DNA from: an uncultured Succinivibrio sp.
Lineage (GTDB): Bacteria > Pseudomonadota > Gammaproteobacteria > Enterobacterales > Succinivibrionaceae
Length of the DNA stretch: 6,379 nucleotides
NCBI GenBank assembly: GCA_902772715.1
Contig: CACYBT010000114.1
Coordinates: 1-6,379, forward strand
Reading direction: 5' to 3'
Each line of letters begins with the position of its first letter. Position 1 is the first letter of the stretch. The translations under genes and the position numbers were made by a program. Below are positions 1-6,274 of this stretch, in pieces. The notes beneath the pieces were generated by a model, which saw nothing but the letters and a program-made list of their open reading frames with translations, was not told the DNA's origin and searched no databases.

Positions 1-144
1 CCAACAGAAATGTTTTACAGAATTCTAGATGACAATCCAGAACTTGGAAGCAAGGATAAGGATCTTTTGAATACGCTTTATCAGCAGATCCTGAATAAAA
101 TCGAGTTTACCGAAGAAAAAACTGATGATCATCATAAGGAATAA
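1..144 (+). CDS. sbcD: SbcD, nuclease subunit of SbcCD (C-terminal end only)
   Basis: This is the 3' end of a gene that enters from the left edge: 47 codons in frame from base 1 to a TAA stop at 142-144. The visible peptide begins PTEMFYRILDD, which resembles the C-terminal 'P-x-E-x-F' capping segment of SbcD proteins, and ends in a charged, His-containing tail. The Mre11-type phosphoesterase domain with its metal ligands lies outside the window, so the call rests on this weak C-terminal similarity and mainly on position, directly before sbcC with a 3-base gap, as in the common sbcDC operon. SbcD is the manganese-dependent 3'-5' exonuclease and endonuclease that works with the SbcC ATPase on DNA ends and hairpins. 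The bases AAGGA inside its last codons probably serve as the ribosome binding site of sbcC, which suggests translational coupling. Confidence 0.8.
   Translation, partial: PTEMFYRILDDNPELGSKDKDLLNTLYQQILNKIEFTEEKTDDHHKE
136..140 (+). promoter_or_regulatory. Ribosome binding site of sbcC
   Basis: AAGGA lies 7 bases before the ATG at 148 and within the last codons of sbcD. It supports the choice of that ATG and coupling of the two subunits' translation. Confidence 0.7.
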
Positions 145-147
145 AAA

Positions 148-3100
148 ATGCGCATAGAAAAACTTCATTTTAAAAACATCAATTCTCTAAAAGGCGAATG
201 GACTATTGATTTTACAGATCCCGCCCTTTCATCATCCGGACTTTTTCTTATCACCGGCGATACCGGTGCAGGCAAATCTACAATTCTTGATGCAATAACC
301 ATAGCTCTTTATGGTATGACTCCACGAATCGAAAAATTGTCTACCAATACAAACGAGGTAATGACAAGACACACTGCAGAATGTTTTTCAGAACTTGAAT
401 TTAACTCAGATGGGCATCGTTACCTAGCACGTTTTGAACAACGTCGAGCATATAACAAAAAAGAAGGAAATCTTTTACAGCCTAGCTATCGTTTCAAGGA
501 TTATGCAAACAATCAGGATTATACAAAAAAAAATGAAGTAAATCGTCAGGTTGTAGCAGCTACCGGTATGACGTATAAACAATTTACAAACTCTGTTCTA
601 CTTGCACAGGGACAGTTTACAGAATTCCTTAAAAGTCATGTCGATGAAAGAGCAAAAATCCTTGAGCAGATCACCGGTACAGAAATCTATTCAAGAATTT
701 CTATGGAAGTCTTCGAAAAACATAAAGAAGAAAGTCAGAAACTGCAAGCACTTACTCATCAGATTGAAGACATTGAAATTCTTACACCTGAGAAAAGAAG
801 TGAATATCAAGATGAAATGGAAAAATTAAAGAAAACACTTAACTCTCTAGAGCAGCAGCTCGTAAACCAAAGATCGGACATAAAGCATCTTGAAGACCTT
901 CAAAACTACGAAATAAAATTGATCTATGCCCAAAATCTGGTCACAAAAGCAAAAGAAAATTTAGATAAGTTTAATAATGAAAATGAAGAAATCCTAAATG
1001 CAGATAGAAAAACACAGACACTTGAAGGACTATATGCAACCCTAAAAGAAGTTCGCTCATCAACACAGAAGACTCAACAGTTGCTTTATGATGAAGAAAA
1101 TAGTCTACCTTTAGCAGAAAATAAACTAAATAAATCCTCAGATATGTTTATTCAAGCAAACGACAATTTGATTGCCCATTGTAAAATTGTAGAACAGCAG
1201 CAGGAACTGTTTGACCGTGTTATTCAGATTGATACTAGATTAAATGAGCAAGATAATGTAAAAAATAATGCAAAATCTGAATATGATGCGGAAATGACAA
1301 AACTTAATAAACTAAGAGAGGATAGAGAGCAAAATATACAAACTAAACAAAGGCTTGAGAAAGAGCTTGAAAAGAGTAACAGCTCTCTTCAGAAAAATGC
1401 CATGTACGCCAAACTTGAAGTTGAGCTTTCAGGCATTAAAGAAAGACTTAATGCTATGGTAGAGGACGAAAAAGAACGGGATATACTTAATAAAACACTT
1501 ATACAGGCCGAAAAAACACTCAAGAAGATAACTCTTGAAATATCGAGTCTTGAACAGAAGAGAAAGACTGCTGAGGAAAATTTCAATAGGGCTAATGATG
1601 TACTTGACCATGATAAAGCAAATCTTAATGCCCTACTAAACGGAGCCTCCCTAGAACAAATCCGCGCTCTTGCTTTAAAACTAGATTCCATCTCGTCGTT
1701 AATGGATAAGGCTAGAAATCATTGTGTTTCACTTGCAGAAATTGATCGCGACATTATGGAAAACAGCCAAAATTCAGAGGTTCTAAACAGTGAAGTTCAG
1801 CCATTACTCAGTGATTTGGAGCTTAAAAAAAAGGAACTTAATATTATTGAGAAGGATATGGAGATTATTGAGGAAAAAATCAAATATCAAGATGCAGTAA
1901 AAAACCTAGAAGAAATTAGAGCCTCTCTAAAAAAAGGAAAGGCATGCCCCTGCTGTGGTTCAACAGTACATCCTTATGCAGATCATTTACCTCAGATAGA
2001 AAACGACCTTGAAAATTCTTTAAAATCCATGAAAAAAAAGGAAAAGCAACAACGAAATAAGATTCAGAAAACAGAGTCAGACATAAGCATTCGACAAGGA
2101 AGTCTTAAAACCATACAAGAGAATATAGGATCTCTTTTGTCTAAAAAAAGTCTAATAGAAAAGGAAATTAGAACTGACTGTAAGAATATTGTTGCCGACC
2201 TAACCTCAAATGAAACAGACTTTTTTCAGCAGATTTTGGAAGTAGAACGCTTTACACGTTTATCCTCACTTAATGATCAGACAATAAACACACCATTGTT
2301 TTCAGAAGATACGGATTATATTCTTGCCAAGAAAAACGAACTAAAGGAAACGGAACTTAAGATTCAGTCTCAAATAGACAAAATTCATGCCTCCCAATTA
2401 GATTTTGATAAGAAAAAACATGAAAAGGACCTTATCATTGAGAAACTTGAAGGAGCACAAACACAAAAATTAAATGCCAGCTCTCAAGTAGAGACCGCTA
2501 AAGATAACTTCAATTCTCAATTAAAAAAAATAGAATTGAGACAACCTGAGCTTGAAAATACTTTAAAATTATATGGCATCAGTGATAACAAATTTTCAGA
2601 TCCAAGTAAGATTTTACTCCACCTTGAAAAACAACTTGAAAACTATAAAACTCTTCTAGATCTTCAACAGAAGAATGCCCAAAAACTTGAGGATAATAAC
2701 AACATTATAAATGCTCTCAATAATTCTTATATGGAAAAAGAACAGTTGTGTTCCTCGCTTTTTGATAATTTCCAAAAACAAAAATTAAACTACGAAACAA
2801 CCCTTTTGCAAAGAGAACAACTCTTTGGGAAAAAGAAAGTGGAAGTTGAGAAAAGAAAACTTTTAGAAAAAACCACTGAACTTGAAAATACCAAAACGGA
2901 ATATGAAAAAACAAAAAAACAGTGTGAACTAGAATTACATGGATGTAAAGAGCGTATTGGGCAGTTAAAAGAACATTACCAAAACGAATTAAAAAATCAG
3001 AATGATTTAGAAAATAAATTTGCTGAAGGTTTAAAAACCCATGAATTTAAAAATGAGGAGGAATTCCTCAATTCAAGATTATCACTAGAAAAACGTGAAA

Positions 3101-3900
3101 TACTAACACAAAAAAAAGAACTTTTGAGCGCTGATGTATCAAAAGCAACAGGTCAGCTTTCAGTAATCAATGCTGAATTGGAAAGGTTAAAAAAGATGCC
3201 TTTCCCTCAGTATGATCTTGATTCCTTAAAAGCCCTTTTACAAGACAGCCAAAAAGAGCAAAATGATTTAAATCAGAAAATTGGCGGAATCCAGAATATC
3301 CTGTCTAAGGATGACGAGGCTCATGCAAAACATGCGGAAAAAATTGCCTTGATAGATACTCAAAGAATGTTAGTTGAAAATTGGAGCAAACTTAACAATC
3401 TTATTGGCTCTGGTGATGGAAAGAAATATCGAGCAAAGGTACAGGCTATTACATTTGGTCGTTTAATAGAATGTGCAAATATTGAACTTTCTGAGCTTTC
3501 TGAAAGATATAGACTTATACAAAACAAAAATAGTCCTGAATCGTATCTTGAATTTTATGTTCAGGATGAATTTCTAGGAAACGATATAAGAAGTTGTATG
3601 AATCTTTCTGGAGGAGAGTCCTTTATTGTTAGTCTTGCCTTAGCATTAGGTTTATCTCGTCTTTCCTGTATCAATAAACGCATTGATTCTTTATTCCTCG
3701 ATGAAGGTTTTGGCACCCTCGATGCCAAATCTCTAGAAATTGCCATTGATGCGCTTGAAAATATGAGGCAGCGTCACGGACTTGTAGGAATCATTTCTCA
3801 CATAGAAATGATAAAAGATCGGATTGCTTCAAAACTAATAATTGAAAAAAAGAACGATGGCAGTAGCATAGTAATTGGATCTGGAGTAAAACATGCCTAA
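148..3900 (+). CDS. sbcC: SbcC, Rad50-type ATPase subunit of the SbcCD nuclease, long-armed
   Basis: SbcC is the SMC/Rad50-family ATPase that, with SbcD, binds and cleaves DNA hairpins and blocked double-strand ends; it is a cytoplasmic, nucleoid-associated protein. All ABC-ATPase landmarks are present. Walker A is GDTGAGKST at residues 37-45, the Q-loop is around Q154 (AQGQF), the signature is LSGGES at 1153-1158, Walker B is LFLDE at 1182-1186 followed by a D-loop (GTLD, to D1192), and the switch histidine is H1218 in ISHIE. A zinc hook, C-P-C-C, sits at 600-603, with C600 and C603 as the likely metal ligands. It is flanked by two Glu/Lys/Gln/Asn-rich coiled-coil arms at roughly 185-595 and 610-1080. 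At 1250 aa the protein is about 200 residues longer than E. coli SbcC (1048 aa), and the extra length lies in the arms. The ATG at 148 has a good Shine-Dalgarno, and the MRIEKLHFKNINS start is typical of the family. No frameshift or missing motif is seen. Confidence 0.97.
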   Translation: MRIEKLHFKNINSLKGEWTIDFTDPALSSSGLFLITGDTGAGKSTILDAITIALYGMTPRIEKLSTNTNEVMTRHTAECFSELEFNSDGHRYLARFEQRRAYNKKEGNLLQPSYRFKDYANNQDYTKKNEVNRQVVAATGMTYKQFTNSVLLAQGQFTEFLKSHVDERAKILEQITGTEIYSRISMEVFEKHKEESQKLQALTHQIEDIEILTPEKRSEYQDEMEKLKKTLNSLEQQLVNQRSDIKHLEDLQNYEIKLIYAQNLVTKAKENLDKFNNENEEILNADRKTQTLEGLYATLKEVRSSTQKTQQLLYDEENSLPLAENKLNKSSDMFIQANDNLIAHCKIVEQQQELFDRVIQIDTRLNEQDNVKNNAKSEYDAEMTKLNKLREDREQNIQTKQRLEKELEKSNSSLQKNAMYAKLEVELSGIKERLNAMVEDEKERDILNKTLIQAEKTLKKITLEISSLEQKRKTAEENFNRANDVLDHDKANLNALLNGASLEQIRALALKLDSISSLMDKARNHCVSLAEIDRDIMENSQNSEVLNSEVQPLLSDLELKKKELNIIEKDMEIIEEKIKYQDAVKNLEEIRASLKKGKACPCCGSTVHPYADHLPQIENDLENSLKSMKKKEKQQRNKIQKTESDISIRQGSLKTIQENIGSLLSKKSLIEKEIRTDCKNIVADLTSNETDFFQQILEVERFTRLSSLNDQTINTPLFSEDTDYILAKKNELKETELKIQSQIDKIHASQLDFDKKKHEKDLIIEKLEGAQTQKLNASSQVETAKDNFNSQLKKIELRQPELENTLKLYGISDNKFSDPSKILLHLEKQLENYKTLLDLQQKNAQKLEDNNNIINALNNSYMEKEQLCSSLFDNFQKQKLNYETTLLQREQLFGKKKVEVEKRKLLEKTTELENTKTEYEKTKKQCELELHGCKERIGQLKEHYQNELKNQNDLENKFAEGLKTHEFKNEEEFLNSRLSLEKREILTQKKELLSADVSKATGQLSVINAELERLKKMPFPQYDLDSLKALLQDSQKEQNDLNQKIGGIQNILSKDDEAHAKHAEKIALIDTQRMLVENWSKLNNLIGSGDGKKYRAKVQAITFGRLIECANIELSELSERYRLIQNKNSPESYLEFYVQDEFLGNDIRSCMNLSGGESFIVSLALALGLSRLSCINKRIDSLFLDEGFGTLDAKSLEIAIDALENMRQRHGLVGIISHIEMIKDRIASKLIIEKKNDGSSIVIGSGVKHA

Positions 3901-3976
3901 GCGCTTCATTACGTGCTGATTGCAAAAATGCCTAAGGATTTTGATATGGTTAAATTGTGTACTTTGTCCATGCGAA

Positions 3977-4006
3977 TTGGAGCATTAAGGAAAAACTAGC
4001 TATAAT
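3977..4006 (+). promoter_or_regulatory. Predicted sigma-70 promoter for the pdxJ-like/ribB/bioH-like unit
   Basis: A perfect -10 hexamer, TATAAT, lies at 4001-4006. The best -35 candidate is TTGGAG at 3977-3982, which matches only the first three consensus bases, with an 18-base spacer. There is no TG extension before the -10 box. Transcription would start near 4012-4014, leaving a leader of only about 25 bases, too short for a riboswitch. The box lies in the only sizeable intergenic gap between genes, just upstream of a good ribosome binding site, which supports it. Confidence 0.65.
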
Positions 4007-4025
4007 AGTAAGCAAATATTAAACT

Positions 4026-4030
4026 GAGGA
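4026..4030 (+). promoter_or_regulatory. Ribosome binding site of the pdxJ-like gene
   Basis: GAGGA lies 6 bases before the ATG at 4037. It is a strong Shine-Dalgarno at ideal spacing, so this degenerate homologue appears to be actively translated. Confidence 0.8.
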
Positions 4031-4036
4031 AATCTC

Positions 4037-4774
4037 ATGAAGAAAATGCTTCTTGGAGTGGATGTCAGTGCAGTTGCACGACTTAGAGTACATGGCATTT
4101 ATGATACTCCAGATCCGGTGACACTCATACAGTTAGCACAAACTGGTGGCGCTGATTTTGTAACCATGCATCTTACTTTAGATCGTTGCTATATACACGA
4201 CCGAGATGTACGTTTAGCACGAGAACTTAACCATGCTACATTTAATATTGCTATTGCTCCCCATGAAGAGCTTTTGGCCCTAACATTAGCGCTTGCTCCT
4301 CAATCTGTTTGCCTCATACCTGAAAATTCGGGTGTCGGACTAAACATTGTTGAGATGTGTCCAATAATTGAGCAATTTTCCAGAAAATTATCAGATTCCG
4401 ACTGTAATGTTGGAGTCTTTATTGAGCCAGATCCTGCTCAGATTCATTGTGCTTTAGAATGTGGCATCAAGAGAGTTATACTCAATACCACAGAATATGC
4501 TAAAGAAAGTGCCAGAGATTGTTTTAGTAGCAATGAATATTTTAATAAAATTGTAACGGCAGCACAGTTAGCCTATGACTGTAACCTGCAAGTCGGTGCC
4601 ATGGGTGGGCTTGACTATCACAATATTCAGGATATTGCCAAATTAGCCCCCCTTAGTTTTGTTGAGATAGGACATAGTATAATATCAAGATCTATAATCT
4701 GTGGACTTAGTCAGGCAGTTTCAACAATGAAAGCAGCAATCAGTACCGCAAGAAATAATGAATTATCAAAATGA
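4037..4774 (+). CDS. PdxJ-family protein with a degenerate active site (divergent pyridoxine 5'-phosphate synthase homologue)
   Basis: This 245-aa TIM-barrel protein is a clear homologue of PdxJ (E. coli 243 aa), which condenses 1-deoxyxylulose 5-phosphate (DXP) with 3-amino-2-oxopropyl phosphate in vitamin B6 synthesis. Shared landmarks are LLGV (5-8), PDPV (25-28), GAD (38-40), DRDVR (55-59), EE(M/L)LA (77-81), CL(V/I)PE (92-96), GL-x-YHN (191-196) and IGHxII (211-216). Most E. coli functional residues, by my recalled numbering, are replaced: N9 to D9, D11 to S11, H12 to A12, R20 to G20, R47 to T47, H52 to Y52, catalytic E72 to A72 and catalytic H193 to G190. The loop carrying T102 is shortened by about five residues. 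H45, G191 and G212-H213 are kept. Loss of two of three catalytic residues and of the DXP ligands argues against PNP synthase activity. The open frame, promoter and Shine-Dalgarno argue for a retained, different function, which I cannot name. It is probably co-transcribed with ribB. An automated 'pdxJ' label would be misleading. Confidence 0.88.
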   Translation: MKKMLLGVDVSAVARLRVHGIYDTPDPVTLIQLAQTGGADFVTMHLTLDRCYIHDRDVRLARELNHATFNIAIAPHEELLALTLALAPQSVCLIPENSGVGLNIVEMCPIIEQFSRKLSDSDCNVGVFIEPDPAQIHCALECGIKRVILNTTEYAKESARDCFSSNEYFNKIVTAAQLAYDCNLQVGAMGGLDYHNIQDIAKLAPLSFVEIGHSIISRSIICGLSQAVSTMKAAISTARNNELSK

Positions 4775-4776
4775 GG
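4773..4776 (+). promoter_or_regulatory. Ribosome binding site that decides the ribB start
   Basis: GAGG overlaps the TGA stop of the pdxJ-like gene (4772-4774) and lies 5 bases before the ATG at 4782. The earlier in-frame ATG at 4758 has no Shine-Dalgarno, so 4782 is preferred. The overlap suggests translational coupling of the two genes. Confidence 0.7.
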
Positions 4777-4781
4777 TAAAA

Positions 4782-5432
4782 ATGAAAGTAAGAAATCTTC
4801 TTGAAAATTTCGGAGCTACAGCAATAGACCGTGTTGAGGCCGCTATTGATGCCTTAAAAAAAGGGCGCGGAATTCTCGTCGTCGATAATGAAGATCGTGA
4901 AAATGAAGGTGATCTCATATATGCCGCAGAAACAGTTACCGATAGTCAGATGGCTTTTATGATAAGAGAATGCTCTGGTATTGTTTGTGTATGTATCGAG
5001 CAAGAACAGGCTGATAGAATGGGGTTGCCAATGATGGTAGAACATAATACCTCAGTCTATGGTACAGCCTTTACCATCTCTGTAGATGCAGCCAAAGGGG
5101 TAACTACAGGTGTAAGTGCTCCAGACAGAGTTAAGGCGATAAAGGCTGTCATCAATCCTCATGGAAAACCAGAGGATCTTGCAAGTCCTGGACATATGTT
5201 TCCTTTAGTTGCAAAAAAAGGTGGAGTTTTAGTACGCGATGGGCACACAGAAGCTTCTGTTGATTTAGCAAAACTTGCTGGATTGACACCAGCAGGTATT
5301 TTGTGCGAGTTATGTGCCCCTGATGGCTTAATGGCCAAACTTCCTCGCATTACTAATTTTGCTCTTGAACATGATTTGACATGTCTTTCTATTGAAGATC
5401 TCATTGCATACCGTAAAGAGAAAAATATCTAA
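4782..5432 (+). CDS. ribB: RibB, 3,4-dihydroxy-2-butanone 4-phosphate synthase
   Basis: RibB converts ribulose 5-phosphate to L-3,4-dihydroxy-2-butanone 4-phosphate plus formate, supplying the four-carbon unit of riboflavin; it is a cytoplasmic, magnesium-dependent homodimer. From the chosen start it is 216 aa, against 217 in E. coli, and aligns nearly end to end without a fused GTP cyclohydrolase II domain. Active-site landmarks are intact: the acidic loop DNEDRENEGD (35-44) with R39, E40 and D44, the LPMMVE-NTS-YGT segment, GVTTGVSA-DR, PGH-FPL, and R152-x-G-H155-T156-E with H155 as the second metal ligand, followed by the GILCEL glutamate. An in-frame ATG at 4758 would add eight residues and overlap the upstream gene by 17 bases, but it lacks a ribosome binding site and goes beyond the family's usual N-terminus. 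The leader is too short for the FMN riboswitch that often precedes ribB, so feedback control through that element is not seen here. Confidence 0.96.
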   Translation: MKVRNLLENFGATAIDRVEAAIDALKKGRGILVVDNEDRENEGDLIYAAETVTDSQMAFMIRECSGIVCVCIEQEQADRMGLPMMVEHNTSVYGTAFTISVDAAKGVTTGVSAPDRVKAIKAVINPHGKPEDLASPGHMFPLVAKKGGVLVRDGHTEASVDLAKLAGLTPAGILCELCAPDGLMAKLPRITNFALEHDLTCLSIEDLIAYRKEKNI

Positions 5433-5444
5433 ACCTTGCATATT

Positions 5445-6236
5445 ATGAGTGATACAAAATTAAGACTTGGTTGCACATGCTTTGGTGATAGTAAGGCTTC
5501 TCCTGTAGTTTTCACTCCTGGATGGGCAACCGATTTTAATATTTTCACTCCACTGCAGAACTTGCTTGATAAATGCTACATCATCATTGTTGATATGCCT
5601 GGTTATGGAAAGTCAAAAGATTTAGCCATATATGCTGACGATATTAACTTTTGCGCCTCTTTACTTCTCAATACAATTCCAAAAGGGTGTACTTTGGTAT
5701 CTTGGTCATTAAGCTGTCTCATTGGCATATTGGCATGTTCCAAAGACCAAGAACATAAAATTAGCAGATTTGTAACCTTGTGTGGCACGCCTCGCTTTCC
5801 AAGTGATCCTATGTGGCCAGGTTTTGATTACAAGTATGTTTTAAAAACTTTCAGTCTTTTTGAGAGAAACGAACCACAAAAAAGCATCCGACTTTTTTTT
5901 ATGCTCCAAACACAGGGAAATGCTTTAACACAAGAGCAGAAAAATTTCCTGCTTTCGTGCTATCAAAAAAAGGGAAGTGTTGAATTAAATGTGCTCAAAT
6001 CTGGTCTTTTTTTTATGTCTCATGTTGATCTGCGTGCTGCACTAGCCTCACTTAAAATCCCATGCTTCCACATATTTGGACAAAAAGACCGACTTGTAAA
6101 ACCAGAACTAGTAGACAAACTTGATGCACTACCAAATCATAAATGTGTCGTGTTTCAGAATTCCGCACATACACCTTTTCTTACCGAACCTCAGCTTTTT
6201 AAACAGTACCTTGAAAATTTTATAAACCTTAGTTAA
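5445..6236 (+). CDS. bioH: BioH-like alpha/beta hydrolase (putative pimeloyl-ACP methyl ester esterase)
   Basis: BioH hydrolyses pimeloyl-ACP methyl ester to release the pimeloyl moiety for biotin synthesis in the cytoplasm. This 263-aa protein (E. coli BioH 256 aa) shows the alpha/beta hydrolase layout: PGW at 25-27 where BioH has HGW, the VDMPGYGKS strand-turn, a nucleophile elbow S-W-S88-L-S-C, an acid in GQKD215R and the base in SAH242. The triad S88-D215-H242 matches the spacing of BioH S82-D207-H235. BioH-specific stretches are also present: TPRF followed by a WPG motif (115-130 region), LQTQG at 154-158, and VLKSGLFFM-x(2)-VDLR. Oddities are serines in place of both glycines of the usual G-x-S-x-G elbow and the missing His of the HG motif. 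ATG 5445 is preferred over an in-frame TTG at 5436; neither has a Shine-Dalgarno, so expression probably depends on coupling to ribB 12 bases upstream. No other biotin gene is visible, so a different ester substrate is possible. Confidence 0.82.
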   Translation: MSDTKLRLGCTCFGDSKASPVVFTPGWATDFNIFTPLQNLLDKCYIIIVDMPGYGKSKDLAIYADDINFCASLLLNTIPKGCTLVSWSLSCLIGILACSKDQEHKISRFVTLCGTPRFPSDPMWPGFDYKYVLKTFSLFERNEPQKSIRLFFMLQTQGNALTQEQKNFLLSCYQKKGSVELNVLKSGLFFMSHVDLRAALASLKIPCFHIFGQKDRLVKPELVDKLDALPNHKCVVFQNSAHTPFLTEPQLFKQYLENFINLS

Positions 6237-6254
6237 TACAGCACACTGGTATTA
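6234..6254. other. Small hairpin overlapping the bioH-like stop codon
   Basis: TAATACAG (6234-6241) can pair with CTgGTATTA (6246-6254): eight base pairs with one bulged G and a four-base CACA loop, beginning at the TAA stop. No T-tract follows on either strand, so it is not a canonical intrinsic terminator. It could protect the mRNA end or be chance, as most of its pairs are A-T. Confidence 0.3.
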
Positions 6255-6274
6255 CGTACAAAATTTATGTCTAT

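Larger units (their letters stand above)
3901..4036. other. Intergenic spacer between sbcC and the pdxJ-like gene
   Basis: These 136 bases separate the sbcDC operon from the vitamin-type gene cluster. They hold the predicted promoter and ribosome binding site of the downstream gene. I see no hairpin followed by a T-tract, so no convincing terminator for sbcC. The 9-mer ATGCCTAAG occurs at the sbcC stop (3893-3901) and again at 3928-3936. Confidence 0.6.

Noticed and set aside
525..533. Run of nine A in sbcC
   Set aside because: The reading frame continues correctly through Walker B and beyond; A-runs are expected in Lys/Asn-rich, AT-rich genes.
1389..1691. 100-codon open frame on the - strand inside sbcC, and similar overlapping frames elsewhere
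   Set aside because: These are antisense or out-of-phase shadows of well-supported genes, with low-complexity Ser/Leu/Phe-rich products and no homology I recognise.
3058..3069. 12-base perfect palindrome GAGGAATTCCTC
   Set aside because: Lies within the sbcC coiled-coil coding region, encodes ordinary residues and is isolated, so there is no evidence of an operator.
3900..3917. AGCGC / GTGCT inverted repeat just after sbcC as a terminator
   Set aside because: Only five pairs including a G-U, an eight-base loop and no following T-tract.
3893..3936. Direct 9-base repeat ATGCCTAAG at 3893-3901 and 3928-3936
   Set aside because: Only two short copies, with no flanking symmetry or mobile element; it is probably chance or a trivial duplication.
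3901..3999. Reading frame in phase with sbcC stays open for 32 codons after its stop, including a 23-codon ATG frame at 3928-3999
   Set aside because: SbcC already ends with a normal C-terminus, the inner ATG has no ribosome binding site, the frame runs nearly into the -10 box, and this length is expected by chance in AT-rich DNA.
4007..4036. FMN or other riboswitch ahead of the ribB-containing unit
   Set aside because: The predicted leader is about 25 bases, far too short for an FMN aptamer, and no such element lies between the pdxJ-like gene and ribB.
4758..4781. Longer RibB starting at ATG 4758
   Set aside because: No Shine-Dalgarno before it; ATG 4782 has GAGG at 5 bases and gives the family's usual N-terminus and length.
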